Source: Methylosinus sp. C49 (GTDB lineage: Bacteria; Pseudomonadota; Alphaproteobacteria; Rhizobiales; Beijerinckiaceae). From it: a DNA stretch of 64,000 nucleotides. The stretch spans positions 2,326,501 to 2,390,500 of the forward strand of contig NZ_AP022332.1 of the NCBI RefSeq assembly GCF_009936375.1, written 5' to 3'. Both the position numbers and the translations under genes were made by a program. The first letter of the stretch is position 1. Each line of letters begins with the position of its first letter. The notes under the pieces were generated by a model, which made no database searches, was not told the origin of the DNA, and saw nothing but the letters and a program-made list of their open reading frames with translations. This document shows, piece after piece, positions 1 to 9,051 of the stretch.

Positions 1-833
1 CGGAAAGCGACACCATCGGCCTCGCCATCGCCGGCGGCGAATTCGACATTCGCCTCGATGGCGCGCCGCTTCCCTTCGCCTGCGCTCTCGCGCTGGAGCC
101 CGGCGCGCGTCTCGTCATCCGCGCGGGGCGAAGCGGGGCGTGGTGCTATGTCGCCATTGCGGGACGCATCGATCTGCCGCCGACGCTGGGCTCGCTCGCC
201 ACACACACGCGCTCTTTCATGGGCGGGCTCGAGGGGCGGGGCTTGCGCGCCGGCGATGTTCTGCCGCTCGCCGATCTCGCCTCGCCGCCGCGAGAATTGC
301 AGGCGCTCGAGGCGCCCTGGCTCACCGCCTCGGAGCAGCCCATCCGCGCCGTGCTCGGGCCGCAGGCGGATTATTTTTCGCAAGAGGCGATCGGCGAATT
401 TCTGTCGGCGCGCTGGCGGGTCGGGCAGCGCAGCGATCGCATGGCCTATCGGCTGGAGGGCGCGCGCCTCGCTCACGCCAAAGGCCATGACATCGTTTCG
501 GATGGCGTGGCGCTCGGCGCGATACAAGTTCCCGGCGACGGCGCGCCGCTCGTGCTGATGGCCGATCGCCAGCCGACCGGAGGCTATCCGAAGATCGCCA
601 ATGTCATCGGCGCCGATATCGGCCGTCTCGCGCAGCAGCGGCCGGGCGAGGCGTTTTCTTTTTCCGCGGTTTCGATCGAGCAGGCCGTCGCGGCGCGAAG
701 GGCGCTGAGCGAGGCGATGGCCGTTGGCGTATGCCTGCAGCCGTTCAGAGGGGAATTGTCGACCGAGCTGCTGCTCTCCGCCAATCTCGTCGGCGGCGTC
801 ACTGACGCCTATTTATCGATGGAAAAAGAGTAG
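1..833 (+). CDS. pxpC: PxpC/KipA-like carboxyltransferase subunit, 5' truncated
   Basis: The reading frame is open from the left edge (frame starting at base 3) to the stop at 833, so the N-terminus lies outside the window. The protein carries the KipA/PxpC pattern: a Thr-His-Thr-Arg-Ser stretch just before a Gly-Gly-Leu-Glu-Gly motif (around base 219), and later the Gly-Gly-Tyr-Pro motif. In the family PxpC works with PxpA and PxpB as an ATP-dependent 5-oxoprolinase; older annotations call it urea amidolyase-like or KipI antagonist. The partner genes would lie to the left, unseen. It converges on tolB with about 43 bases between the stops. Confidence 0.82.
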   Translation, partial: ESDTIGLAIAGGEFDIRLDGAPLPFACALALEPGARLVIRAGRSGAWCYVAIAGRIDLPPTLGSLATHTRSFMGGLEGRGLRAGDVLPLADLASPPRELQALEAPWLTASEQPIRAVLGPQADYFSQEAIGEFLSARWRVGQRSDRMAYRLEGARLAHAKGHDIVSDGVALGAIQVPGDGAPLVLMADRQPTGGYPKIANVIGADIGRLAQQRPGEAFSFSAVSIEQAVAARRALSEAMAVGVCLQPFRGELSTELLLSANLVGGVTDAYLSMEKE

Positions 834-876
834 GGATCGTGCCCTCCCGTAGGGCCTCGTCCAGCGGCTGAATGAC

Positions 877-2190
877 CTACTCTTGCAACGGTCCCCACGA
901 CGGATCGGACGCGTAAGACGGCGTCGGCACGGGGAATTCCGAGCGGCCGAAAATATCGACCATGAAAATCTTCGCGCCGCCGCTGCCGCCGGAATCGCGG
1001 AAGAACATCAGGAACAGGCCGTTCGGCGCCCAGGTCGGGCCTTCATTGTGAAAGCCCTCGGTGAGGATGCGCTCGCCGGAGCCGTCCGGCTTCATCACGC
1101 CAATGCCGAAGGAGCCGGAGGATTGCTTGGTGAAGGCGATGTAATCGCCCTTGGGCGACCATACCGGCGTCGAATAATGGCCCTGGCCGAAGGAGATGCG
1201 CCGCGCGCCGCCGCCGCCCGCGCCCATCACGTAAATCTGCTGCGAGCCGCCGCGGTCGGATTCGAAGACGATCTCGCCGCCGCTCGGCGAATAGGAGGGA
1301 GAGGTGTCGATGGCGTTGGTGTCGGTGAGTCGGGTCGTCGTGCGCGAGCGTATGTCCATCGCATAGAGATTGGTGGCGGCGCCTTGCGACAGCGACATCA
1401 CGATCTTCTGGCCGTCCGGCGAGAAGCGCGGCGAGAAGGTCATGCCCGGAAAATTGCCGACGACCTCGCGCTGGCCGCTTTCGATGTTGAGCAGCAGCAC
1501 CTTCGGATCGGCGGAGCCGAAGGACATATAGGTGACGTCTTGCGAAGAGGGCGAGAAGCGCGGCGTGACGACGAGCTCTTCGCCGCGGGTCAGATAGCGA
1601 ATATTGGCGCCGTCCTGATCCATTATCGCGAGGCGCTTCCGGCGATGCTCCTTCGGCCCGCTCTCGTCGACGAAGACCACGCGCGTGTCGAAGAACCCCT
1701 TCTCGCCGGTGATCCGCGTGAACACCGCGTCCGAAACGAGATGCGCGACGCGGCGCATATTGGCGGAATCGGTGACATATTGCTGGCCCGCGGCCTGCTC
1801 GCCGGTCGAGACGTCGAAGAGGCGGAACTCGGTCTTGAGCCGTCCGTCCGGGCTGCGCTGCGAGCGGCCGGTGACGACATATTGCGCATTGAGCGTGCGG
1901 AAGAGATCGAGATTGGGCGTGGCCTCGGAGCCGGCGGGCTCCGGGACGGCGCCCGGCTCTATGGGGCGCAGAAAGACCGAGCGCTTGAAGTTGTTGACGA
2001 TGACGCTCGTCACTATGCGCGCCGCCTCATCGCCGGAGAAATTCGTCACCGCGACGGAGACCGGCTGAAAGCCGCCGCCAGCGCGCAGATCGAGCACGCG
2101 CGCCGCGCGCGCCGGCGCGGCGAGGAGAGGCGAGAGGGTCGCGCCGGCGAGAATATGGACGGCCGAGCGGCGGTCGATGTGAAACGTCAT
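877..2190 (-). CDS. tolB: Tol-Pal system beta-propeller protein TolB
   Basis: This 437-residue protein has an N-terminal export signal with a twin-arginine-like [10 protein letters not shown] start. An N-terminal domain (about residues 30-165) precedes a C-terminal beta-propeller built from repeated WSP/FSP-x-G/S and D-x-x-G units ([29 protein letters not shown]). In the family TolB is periplasmic and links the TolQRA inner-membrane motor to Pal during outer-membrane constriction. It is the last gene of the tolQRAB run, 55 bases after tolA. No pal gene follows, which is unusual. Confidence 0.93.
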   Translation of the reverse strand: MTFHIDRRSAVHILAGATLSPLLAAPARAARVLDLRAGGGFQPVSVAVTNFSGDEAARIVTSVIVNNFKRSVFLRPIEPGAVPEPAGSEATPNLDLFRTLNAQYVVTGRSQRSPDGRLKTEFRLFDVSTGEQAAGQQYVTDSANMRRVAHLVSDAVFTRITGEKGFFDTRVVFVDESGPKEHRRKRLAIMDQDGANIRYLTRGEELVVTPRFSPSSQDVTYMSFGSADPKVLLLNIESGQREVVGNFPGMTFSPRFSPDGQKIVMSLSQGAATNLYAMDIRSRTTTRLTDTNAIDTSPSYSPSGGEIVFESDRGGSQQIYVMGAGGGGARRISFGQGHYSTPVWSPKGDYIAFTKQSSGSFGIGVMKPDGSGERILTEGFHNEGPTWAPNGLFLMFFRDSGGSGGAKIFMVDIFGRSEFPVPTPSYASDPSWGPLQE

Positions 2191-2245
2191 GAGAGGGTGG
2201 TCCTGGGCGTTTTCGAATTTTCGAAGGCGAAGAGAATGACCGTCG

Positions 2246-3547
2246 CTACATATCCTCCCTCATGTCCAATTCCGTGACGCGCCAATAATCGTAATAGGGC
2301 GCGAAGGCGGCTGGAATCGGCATGGGGCTGCAGCGGCGCACGGCGCCGAGCGCCTGCTCGCCGCGGCTGTGCTCGACGGGATCGGAGGAGGGGTTGAGCA
2401 GGCGCGGCGCGCCTTCCAGCGCGCCCTCCCGCGACAGGCGGAATTCCACACGCGGCACATAGGTCTGCGCATTGATCGACAGCGACGCCTGCCAGCAGCG
2501 GCGATAATGCTCCACCGTATAGGCGTCGATCTGCGCCTGCAGCGTCGGCGACATGCGCTGCGCGCTCGCCGTCGGCGCGCCGAGCGAGGCGGTCTTGGTC
2601 AGATCGGCGCCGGTCGCGGCGCGGCGTTGCGGCGCCTCATGGCTCAGAAGATTGGCGATATTGGCCGCGTCGAATTTCGATTTGGGCGCGGCCTCGTCGC
2701 CGGATTTCGGCTTGGCCGGCGGCTTGTCGGATTTCTTCTTTTCGTCAGAGTCGCTCGGCGCGCCCTTTTCGGCGGCCTTCTTCTTCTCGAGGAGCTTGGC
2801 CACCTCAACGACCTTCAATTGCTTGCTCGCCGGCTCCTTCGGCTTCGCCGTCTCCTTCGGCTTGGCTTCTTCCTTCTTGGCCTCTTCCTTCCTGGGCTCT
2901 TCCTTGGGCTTCGGCTTCTCGGGAGGCTGCGGCGTCTCCTTGGCCTCCTTCTCGGGCTTCGGACGCACGGGGGGCTTGGGCTTCACCACCTCGGCCTCTT
3001 CCGGCTCCTCGCGTTCGGGCGGCGTCGGCGCGGGCTTGGCGCGCTCGGGTTTCGGCGGCTCGGGCTTGGGAGGCTCCGCCTTGGCCGGCTGCGGCTTCGG
3101 CGGCTCGGGCTTGGGCGGCTCGGCTTTGGCGGGCTCGGCTTTGGGTGGAATGGGACGGAGGGGTGGCTCCGGCGTCGGCGGCAGAGCGGCGACGCGTTTG
3201 GGCGGAGGCGGGGCCTCGGGCTTGTCCTCCGGCTCCTCGAGCCGCGGCTTCAGCGGCGGGGGCGGGGCGGCGACGTCCTTCTTCGCCTCGGCGAGCGGCG
3301 GCAGCGGCTTGGTCTCGTGCTGCTCGGCGATCTTGTCGGCGCGCTGGACGGGCTTGATCTCCTTGGCGGCCTTCTCGCCCTTCATCACCTGATTGATCTG
3401 CGCATCCGTGACGATATCGACCGGCACGGTCTCCTGCGCATCATCGAATTTCTTCGTGTCCGAAAAGGCGATGAGCGTCGCCAGCAGCAGTCCGGCGTGG
3501 ACGGCGGCCGATACGACGAGGCCAGGTTCGGAACGCGAGGGCTTCAA
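2246..3547 (-). CDS. tolA: TolA-like periplasm-spanning energy transducer
   Basis: The 433-residue protein has one N-terminal membrane helix (about residues 10-30). It is followed by a long segment very rich in Pro, Lys and Glu (about 60-290, with many [10 protein letters not shown]-type units), then a compact C-terminal domain (about 335-433) with the Tyr-x3-Arg-x-Cys-Trp pattern of TolA/TonB-like domains. In the family it couples TolQR proton flow to TolB/Pal at the outer membrane. It lies between tolR (9 bases upstream) and tolB. The low-complexity middle creates long false frames on the opposite strand. Confidence 0.88.
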   Translation of the reverse strand: MKPSRSEPGLVVSAAVHAGLLLATLIAFSDTKKFDDAQETVPVDIVTDAQINQVMKGEKAAKEIKPVQRADKIAEQHETKPLPPLAEAKKDVAAPPPPLKPRLEEPEDKPEAPPPPKRVAALPPTPEPPLRPIPPKAEPAKAEPPKPEPPKPQPAKAEPPKPEPPKPERAKPAPTPPEREEPEEAEVVKPKPPVRPKPEKEAKETPQPPEKPKPKEEPRKEEAKKEEAKPKETAKPKEPASKQLKVVEVAKLLEKKKAAEKGAPSDSDEKKKSDKPPAKPKSGDEAAPKSKFDAANIANLLSHEAPQRRAATGADLTKTASLGAPTASAQRMSPTLQAQIDAYTVEHYRRCWQASLSINAQTYVPRVEFRLSREGALEGAPRLLNPSSDPVEHSRGEQALGAVRRCSPMPIPAAFAPYYDYWRVTELDMREDM

Positions 3548-3556
3548 CGCTTCCCC

Positions 3557-4006
3557 TCACTTCTTGTCCACTTCGGTCACGAGAGCGACCTTCTTGTAGC
3601 CGGCGCTCGTCACCATCGACATGATCTCGGCGACGCGGCCGTAATTCACCGTCTTCGAAGCGCGCATATAGATGCGTTCGTCGAAGCCCGCTTTGGCGGT
3701 CTCCTTCAGACGGTCGAGCAGCTGGCCGATCTCGATCGGCTGATCCATCAGAAAGATCTGCCCTTTATCGTCCACGGCGATGGACAGCGGCTTCTGATCG
3801 ATATTGAGCGGCCCGGCCTTGGTCTGCGGCAGATCGACGGCGACGCCAGTGGCGAGCAAGGGCGCCGCCACCATGAAGATGATGAGCAGCACCAGCATCA
3901 CGTCGATGAAGGGCGTCATATTGATCTCGGCCATGGCGCCATAACGCGGCGTTCCGCGCCGGCGGCGTCCCGAGCCCTTGCGTCCTGCGGCGACCGACGC
4001 TCCCAT
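3557..4006 (-). CDS. tolR: ExbD/TolR family proton-channel subunit
   Basis: The 149-residue protein has a basic cytoplasmic N-terminus, then the hallmark INMTPFIDVMLVLLIIFMV helix (about 29-47), whose Asp is the proton-carrying residue in this family. A periplasmic domain with the typical VDLPQT start follows. TolR forms the inner-membrane motor with TolQ and TolA. It starts 15 bases after tolQ and is 9 bases before tolA, so the genes are almost certainly co-transcribed. Confidence 0.94.
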   Translation of the reverse strand: MGASVAAGRKGSGRRRRGTPRYGAMAEINMTPFIDVMLVLLIIFMVAAPLLATGVAVDLPQTKAGPLNIDQKPLSIAVDDKGQIFLMDQPIEIGQLLDRLKETAKAGFDERIYMRASKTVNYGRVAEIMSMVTSAGYKKVALVTEVDKK

Positions 4007-4021
4007 TCGCGCTTCTCCCGC

Positions 4022-4759
4022 TCAGGCCGCGCGATCACGGCCGGACTGTCCGGCGTGCTGATCGATCTGGCGCGACAAAATGGCGGAGAATTCGTCGGCG
4101 AAGCTCTCGAGCCGCGCCTGGGTGCGGGCGACGTCGCCCTGCAGCTTGTTATAGGCGACCAGCGCCGGAATGGCGGCGAAGAGGCCGATGGCGGTGGCGA
4201 GCAACGCCTCCGCTATGCCCGGCGCGACGACGGCGAGCGAGGTGTTCTTGGAGGCGGCGATGGAGCGGAAGGACGTCATAATGCCCCACACCGTGCCGAA
4301 CAGGCCGACAAAGGGGCCGGCCGAGGCGACTGTCGCCAGCACCAGAAGATTGGATTCGAGCTTCTCGACCTCGCGGGCGATGGAGACGTCCAGCACTTTG
4401 TCGATGCGCGCCTGCAGGCCCATGAAGGAGGCGCCGGCGTTTTGGAAGGAGCGCTTCCATTCGCGCATGGCGGCGATGAACAGGCTGCCCATTCCGGCGG
4501 CCGGGCGCTCCTGCAACTTGGCGTAGAGATCCTCGAGCGAGGAGCCGGACCAGAACACTTCCTCGAAGCGATCCATGGCGCGGCGCGTGCGCGAGAACAG
4601 CAGCACTTTGTTGACGATGATCGCCCAGCACCAGACCGAGGCCAGCAGCAGGCCGACCATCACCAGCTTGACGACGATATGCGCCCCCCAGAACATGCCC
4701 CAGATGGACACCTCGGCGGCGGCGCCGGAGAGCGGGGCGGCGATTTCGGCTGGATTCAT
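4022..4759 (-). CDS. tolQ: MotA/TolQ/ExbB proton channel protein TolQ
   Basis: The 245-residue protein has three membrane segments: one near residues 27-50 and two in the C-terminal half, with the family pattern GPFVGLFGTVWGIM and a final ALLATAIGLFAAIPA helix. It is the inner-membrane channel partner of TolR and energises TolA. It is the first gene of the tolQRAB operon. The roughly 250 bases between it and ybgC probably hold its promoter, but I could not assign -35/-10 boxes. Confidence 0.94.
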   Translation of the reverse strand: MNPAEIAAPLSGAAAEVSIWGMFWGAHIVVKLVMVGLLLASVWCWAIIVNKVLLFSRTRRAMDRFEEVFWSGSSLEDLYAKLQERPAAGMGSLFIAAMREWKRSFQNAGASFMGLQARIDKVLDVSIAREVEKLESNLLVLATVASAGPFVGLFGTVWGIMTSFRSIAASKNTSLAVVAPGIAEALLATAIGLFAAIPALVAYNKLQGDVARTQARLESFADEFSAILSRQIDQHAGQSGRDRAA

Positions 4760-5006
4760 GAAAGTCGTCCTCGGAAGTCGCGGGGTCGGCGGCGAAACTC
4801 TGGCGGCGAGCGGCGGAATTCTCGGCTCCCGCCCGCGCCCGGACTAGAGGCGCGGATAAAGGCCAATCACGTCGCGCTCGCTCCCGCAGCGCCGCGCCGA
4901 AGGCTGTGGAGCCCGAGCGGTATGGAGCGTGAATCCGCCGAGATTTTGTCCTGGATGCGCCGCACAATCAGAAAATATGAGCGGAAGGCTTAAGGGACCG
5001 TAAAGG

Positions 5007-5432
5007 TCACGCGCCGCGCGGCATGGCGACCGCTGCGAATTTCTCGCGCACTTCGGCCGGAAGCCTTCGCGGCCGGCCGTTTTCCACCGCGGCGATCCTC
5101 ACTTGCGCGGAAACCAGCGTCTCCTCGCCGCGCATGACGCGCTGGTCGAGATCGAAGGAGGCGCCGGAGACCTCGCGGACGGTCGTCGCCACAGTGAGGA
5201 GATCGTCCATTTGCGCGGGCTTGCGGAAATCGATCGTCATGGCGCGCACGACGAAGAACAGGCCGCCCTGCGCCTCCAGCAGCTCGCGCTGGCCGAGGCC
5301 GAGATCGCGCAGCAGCTCGGTGCGGCCGCGCTCCATGAAGCGCAGATAGGAGGCGTGGTAGACGAGGCCGGAGAAATCCGTGTCCTCGTAATAGACGCGG
5401 ACGGCGAGAGTGTGCGGCTCGGCTATGGTCAT
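5007..5432 (-). CDS. ybgC: YbgC-type acyl-CoA thioesterase
   Basis: The 141-residue hot-dog fold protein carries the YbgC/4-hydroxybenzoyl-CoA thioesterase signature: Tyr-Glu-Asp-Thr-Asp near residues 15-19 with the catalytic Asp, then the LVYHASYLRFMERGRTELLR helix. Family members hydrolyse short- or medium-chain acyl-CoA or acyl-ACP. The gene is the usual first member of tol-pal clusters, which supports the assignment. It is separated from tolQ by about 250 bases, so it may have its own transcript. Confidence 0.9.
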   Translation of the reverse strand: MTIAEPHTLAVRVYYEDTDFSGLVYHASYLRFMERGRTELLRDLGLGQRELLEAQGGLFFVVRAMTIDFRKPAQMDDLLTVATTVREVSGASFDLDQRVMRGEETLVSAQVRIAAVENGRPRRLPAEVREKFAAVAMPRGA

Positions 5433-5536
5433 TTGGTCGGCGGCGTCGATCGGCGGCGCGAGAGGAAAGGGCGAGTCATGCCGTCACTATACGACAAGAG
5501 CCGGACGAAGAGCAGGGGATCGTCGCCGTCTAATCG

Positions 5537-6442
5537 TCAGGGCGCGGTCCCCTCGGGCGCTCGGCCAGAGGCCGTGGGCGACGGCGGAGCCGCAACGGCA
5601 TTGTCCACACAGAGGAACGTTTTCAGGTCCCGATGCTGGTTCAGGCCGCATTTGGCGCGCCAGCGAAATTCTCCGGTCATGTTCCGCAGCAACAGCTCAC
5701 TGGGCGTTTCGACGCTCTCGCTCATCTTATCGAATGGTCGGGATGTCGTCGGCGGTGAGGATGGCTCAGTCGTTATGCATCGACGCTCGAAGAAGCTGTA
5801 ATGTTTGCCGGGCTCGCAGATCGGCCGCGTCAGGAACTTCGCGGTCAAGGGCGACCCATCGAGCAGGTCTTGCAGGCTCTGAGTTTTGTGCAAACGTTCC
5901 TTCGCTGCATCTTTCAAATAGTCCAGCGAAGTCGGTCGCGCGTCGGATACGCAGTTTCCGGCGGCGGCGTCATAATGGCTGGCCGCAGGACAGCCGAGCG
6001 CAAGCGGCCTTTGGGAGGGCTTATCGAGTGGATTCGAAGAGGCGCTCGAGCCGGAGGCGCATTGTTTCGTTTTTTCGTCGAAATGGAAGCCTGTTCCGCA
6101 GCCGGCCATCGATTTCACGACGTTTAGATAGAGGTCCCTCGGGTGCGGCACGCAGCGGCAGAACTCGTAGACGACCAGCCATCCCGCGCCGAGCGAGAAC
6201 AGCAGGCCCGCCGTGTAGATCACCGGATTTTTTTCCAAAGATTTGAAGCAATAGCCGATGGTCAGGATGAAAGTCGCGCAGACCAGCAGAGCGATGATCG
6301 GCGCAGCGAAAAGCCCTGCGAGCGACTCTACCGCAAAGGGAGCGCCAGTGCTCAGGAACGCCACGATTTCTTGGACGAGCTTTCCGCCCATTGGTGCATC
6401 CGCAGCAAACAATTTTTTTGTAAAAAGCGATCTGTGCCTCAT
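5537..6442 (-). CDS. Membrane protein with four C-x4-H-x7-C repeats, function unknown
   Basis: I chose the ATG at 6442 (301 residues) because longer frames run under the next gene on the other strand; an ATG at 6391 is also possible. Two membrane helices (about 43-65 and 75-94) are followed by a soluble part with four equally built motifs: C115-H120-C128, C151-H156-C164, C209-H214-C222 and C265-H270-C278. Each has exactly four residues between Cys and His and seven between His and the second Cys, usually with an aromatic residue after the His. Each motif looks like a small disulfide or metal hairpin. I do not recognise the family. The C-terminal 25 residues are Pro/Ala/Ser-rich. Confidence 0.7.
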   Translation of the reverse strand: MRHRSLFTKKLFAADAPMGGKLVQEIVAFLSTGAPFAVESLAGLFAAPIIALLVCATFILTIGYCFKSLEKNPVIYTAGLLFSLGAGWLVVYEFCRCVPHPRDLYLNVVKSMAGCGTGFHFDEKTKQCASGSSASSNPLDKPSQRPLALGCPAASHYDAAAGNCVSDARPTSLDYLKDAAKERLHKTQSLQDLLDGSPLTAKFLTRPICEPGKHYSFFERRCITTEPSSPPTTSRPFDKMSESVETPSELLLRNMTGEFRWRAKCGLNQHRDLKTFLCVDNAVAAPPSPTASGRAPEGTAP

Positions 6443-6526
6443 GCTATGGCATTTTGCGGCCTCGCGCCAGCGGCCGACCCGGTTTGCAGGAAAAACTGCG
6501 ATCCTGGCGGTTACGCTGCGCCGCAA

Positions 6527-6545
6527 TATGTAATATAAATACATA
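6527..6545. promoter_or_regulatory. Inverted repeat between divergent genes
   Basis: An AT-rich inverted repeat, TATGTA-N7-TACATA, lies in the gap between the divergent genes ending at 6442 (minus) and starting at 6584 (plus). The surrounding DNA is GC-rich, so the AT-rich palindrome stands out. It could be an operator or overlap a -10 region. Nothing shows which gene it serves. Confidence 0.35.
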
Positions 6546-6583
6546 ATGTGGTCCGGCGAGGGAACGATGGTGAAGGCTAGGCG

Positions 6584-7402
6584 ATGAACAAAGAGCTTTG
6601 CATCCTCGTCTGCGGCGTCGGGGAAAGGGCCTCCGCGGTGGCGAGGCGGCTGATCGGCGAGGGCTACGCCACTGTGCTCCATCAGGAGCGGCCGCCGCGG
6701 GCGCTGCGGCGCCGCATGTGCTACGCCGACGCTTGGTTCGACGGAATCGCCACTCTGGGCGGCGTCGAGGCGCGCCGCGCCGACCGGCCGACGGAATTTC
6801 TCTGCGGCATGCAGACCCGGCAATTTCTGCCGCTTCTGCTGCGGCCTTTCGACGAGGTGGTGGAACGCTGGCCCTGGGACGTCATCGTCTCGGCGCCGGA
6901 CCATGACGGCCGGCCGACGCGATCTCTCGCCAATGCGGCCGAGCTGACGATCGGCGTCGGCTCCGGCTTCGTCGCCGGCGCCGATTGCGATCTCGTCATC
7001 GCGACCGATGGGCTCGATCCGGGCGCCGTGCTGCGGGCCGGAGACGCGCCGCCGAGCCGCCGCGACGCGGATCGTCTGGCGCTGGACTATTGGGATGTGA
7101 TCGCGATGACGGAAGGCGCGCTCGCCGCGCGCAAGACGATCGGCGAGCGTGTCGAGGCGGACGAGATTTTGGGCTTCATCGGCGAGGAGCCGGTGCGCGC
7201 CCCGGTCGCCGGCCGAATCAGCGGGCTGGCGCGACCGGACCAGACGGCGCCGGCGGGCGCGCCGATCGCGGAGATCGCGACATCGGACCGCGCGCCCGTC
7301 GCCGGCGTTTCCGAACGCAACAAGCTCATCGCCCGCGGCGTCTCCTTCGCCGTGGAGATGGAGGCGGGCGGCTGGACGCCGGTCTCGATCGGCTCGCGCT
7401 GA
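6584..7402 (+). CDS. YqeB-like molybdenum hydroxylase accessory protein
   Basis: The 272-residue protein begins with a nucleotide-binding-like stretch (ILVCGVGERASAVARRL), then a central segment and a GVGSGFVAGADCDLVI motif near residues 123-138. A biotinyl/lipoyl-like domain follows (about 195-245; PVRAPVAGRISGLA). This matches the EF2563/YqeB family linked to maturation of (selenium-dependent) molybdenum hydroxylases. No molybdenum hydroxylase or XdhC gene is adjacent, so its client is unknown. The family call rests on recalled motif patterns. Confidence 0.65.
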   Translation: MNKELCILVCGVGERASAVARRLIGEGYATVLHQERPPRALRRRMCYADAWFDGIATLGGVEARRADRPTEFLCGMQTRQFLPLLLRPFDEVVERWPWDVIVSAPDHDGRPTRSLANAAELTIGVGSGFVAGADCDLVIATDGLDPGAVLRAGDAPPSRRDADRLALDYWDVIAMTEGALAARKTIGERVEADEILGFIGEEPVRAPVAGRISGLARPDQTAPAGAPIAEIATSDRAPVAGVSERNKLIARGVSFAVEMEAGGWTPVSIGSR

Positions 7403-7500
7403 CGCCTTTCCTGTAATAAGCTCCGGCGCATATTTTTGGCGCCGGCGATCGATGTGGCGTTCAGCCGTCGAGAGACGGCGCGCCGCGCGGATTTTTCGTC

Positions 7501-8343
7501 ATGAGACCTTTTTTCTCGCTGACCTTGCTGGTCATCGTCGCTCTCGTGCTCGGCGGGGTCCCGCGCCTGTGGAACTTCGCGCAGGCCGCTTTCAACGATC
7601 CGCGATGGCTGCCGGCTCTGGCCGCCGATTCGCCCGTGCATTTCGAGCCGGCGGCCGAAGGCTGCGCCACCATTGTCGGCCGCATGCTGCCGGAGGCGAT
7701 TCGCAGCGTCGAGGATGCGCATGGACGCCCTTTCGCCGAGGCGCCCATTGTCGGCGTCTATGGCTCCTATGACAATTACGCCAAGGCCAATGGCATGGGC
7801 GATCCGCGCATCGCCGCTGTCGCCTTGTCCGGCCGCGTCGTGCTCTCGCCGACTCTCTGCGGCGCGGAGAGCGCGCGCCTCGCGCCGGTGCTGACGCATG
7901 AGCTTTCGCATGCCCATTTTTACGGCTGGCGGGGGCTATGGGCCGAGCGTCCGCCGAGCTGGTTCGTGGAAGGCCTCGCCGTCATGATCTCGGGCGGCGC
8001 CGGCGCGGAGGAGATGAGCGAGGAAGAGGCGAGGGCGCGCATTCGCGACGGCCATGCGCTCATCATGAGCGAGCAGGGCGTCTGGCGGGATTTTTCGTCC
8101 ATCGCCTTCGCCGACGAGCGCGGCGGCGATTTCGCGCGATTCGATCTCCTCTACCGTCAGCGGCTGGCCTTTCGTCAGGCGGCCATGTTCGTGGCCTGGC
8201 TGAAGGCGCAGGACGAGGCGGGCTTCGCCGAGCTTTTGCGCCGGCTGGAGGAGGGAAAGGGCTTCGCCGCGGCTTTTTCCGCGGCGTTCCGCGCCGATTT
8301 GCCGACGCTGTCGCGCAGTTATCTCGCCACGATCGGCGGTTGA
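7501..8343 (+). CDS. Gluzincin-like membrane-anchored metallopeptidase
   Basis: The 280-residue protein has an N-terminal signal or anchor helix (about 4-24). A zinc-peptidase core follows: HELSHAH (HExxH type) near residue 131, then WFVEGLA about 20 residues later, whose Glu fits the third zinc ligand of the peptidase MA clan. It is probably periplasmic. The substrate is unknown. No clear ribosome-binding site precedes the ATG at 7501, so the true start could differ slightly. Confidence 0.6.
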   Translation: MRPFFSLTLLVIVALVLGGVPRLWNFAQAAFNDPRWLPALAADSPVHFEPAAEGCATIVGRMLPEAIRSVEDAHGRPFAEAPIVGVYGSYDNYAKANGMGDPRIAAVALSGRVVLSPTLCGAESARLAPVLTHELSHAHFYGWRGLWAERPPSWFVEGLAVMISGGAGAEEMSEEEARARIRDGHALIMSEQGVWRDFSSIAFADERGGDFARFDLLYRQRLAFRQAAMFVAWLKAQDEAGFAELLRRLEEGKGFAAAFSAAFRADLPTLSRSYLATIGG

Positions 8344-8361
8344 GGCGCGGGGTGACACGGC

Positions 8362-8751
8362 CTAGCTGATCGCGTGCATCGCCAGCGCATAGGCGATCCA
8401 GATAAATCCGACCGAGGACACGACGAAGCTCAGCGCCGTATAGGCCTTCCACAAAGGCTTGCTCCAGAAGTTCGGATCGAAAGCCGCGATGGTGAAGACT
8501 GTCGGATTGGAGAAGCCGCCGATCGCCACGCACCAGCAAGCAATGACCGGCAGCTCGACGCCAGAGCCATAGAATCCGACGCCGAACAGCGCCATCAACG
8601 CATAGTCGACATGCGCTCTTATCATCGTCTTATAGTCGATGACGAAGCTGTCGACGGCCTTTATCGGGAACCATTTCGCGAATGTCATCAGCCACGCCGT
8701 CGCAATGAGCGCCGTGATGCAGGCGGCGGAGCCGATCAGAAGGATTTTCAT
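8362..8751 (-). CDS. Four-helix small membrane protein, unknown function
   Basis: I chose the ATG at 8751 (129 residues) because GAGGAAG precedes it at good spacing; a longer frame to 8808 has no such site. Hydrophobicity suggests four membrane helices (about 3-25, 45-65, 68-90, 102-125). An Arg-Ala-His stretch begins helix two and a Phe-Ser-Asn-Pro stretch lies after helix three. This layout vaguely recalls four-helix isomerases such as styrene oxide isomerase or hydroxylaminobenzene mutase, but the resemblance is too weak for a call. Confidence 0.6.
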   Translation of the reverse strand: MKILLIGSAACITALIATAWLMTFAKWFPIKAVDSFVIDYKTMIRAHVDYALMALFGVGFYGSGVELPVIACWCVAIGGFSNPTVFTIAAFDPNFWSKPLWKAYTALSFVVSSVGFIWIAYALAMHAIS

Positions 8752-9051
8752 CCGAGCTTCCTCGAGTTTTTTTATGCACAGAGGACGCTTTCTCACCCGT
8801 CGGCGCACCTTGTGTCTCGGGAGATTCGCCTAGTCGCCTTTAGGTGATTTTCCCGAATATGCGCAGCCGCCGTCCTGCTCGGCGCGCCGAGCATCGTCAT
8901 GGCGCTCGAAAGGCGCGCTTCCCGGTCTCGGCGGTCTCGAGGCGCAATATGGTCGTCGCGAGGCGGTCGTGCGCTCGCCGACCGACGAGCCGGGGTCGCG
9001 GAGCGCCCAAATGGGACGCTCGCGCTACGCCACTGAAGTCATGAGAAAATT
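8752..9051. other. Intergenic region, no gene recognised
   Basis: About 300 bases between the small membrane protein and tRNA-Pro. I see short open frames with no start context, and no recognisable RNA or repeat. It presumably holds the promoter of the minus-strand gene ending at 8362. Confidence 0.4.

Noticed and set aside
2369-4993. 874-residue plus-strand frame across tolA, tolR and tolQ
   Set aside because: It is composed of Gly/Arg/Leu-rich low-complexity sequence antisense to four clear Tol genes; a high-GC shadow.
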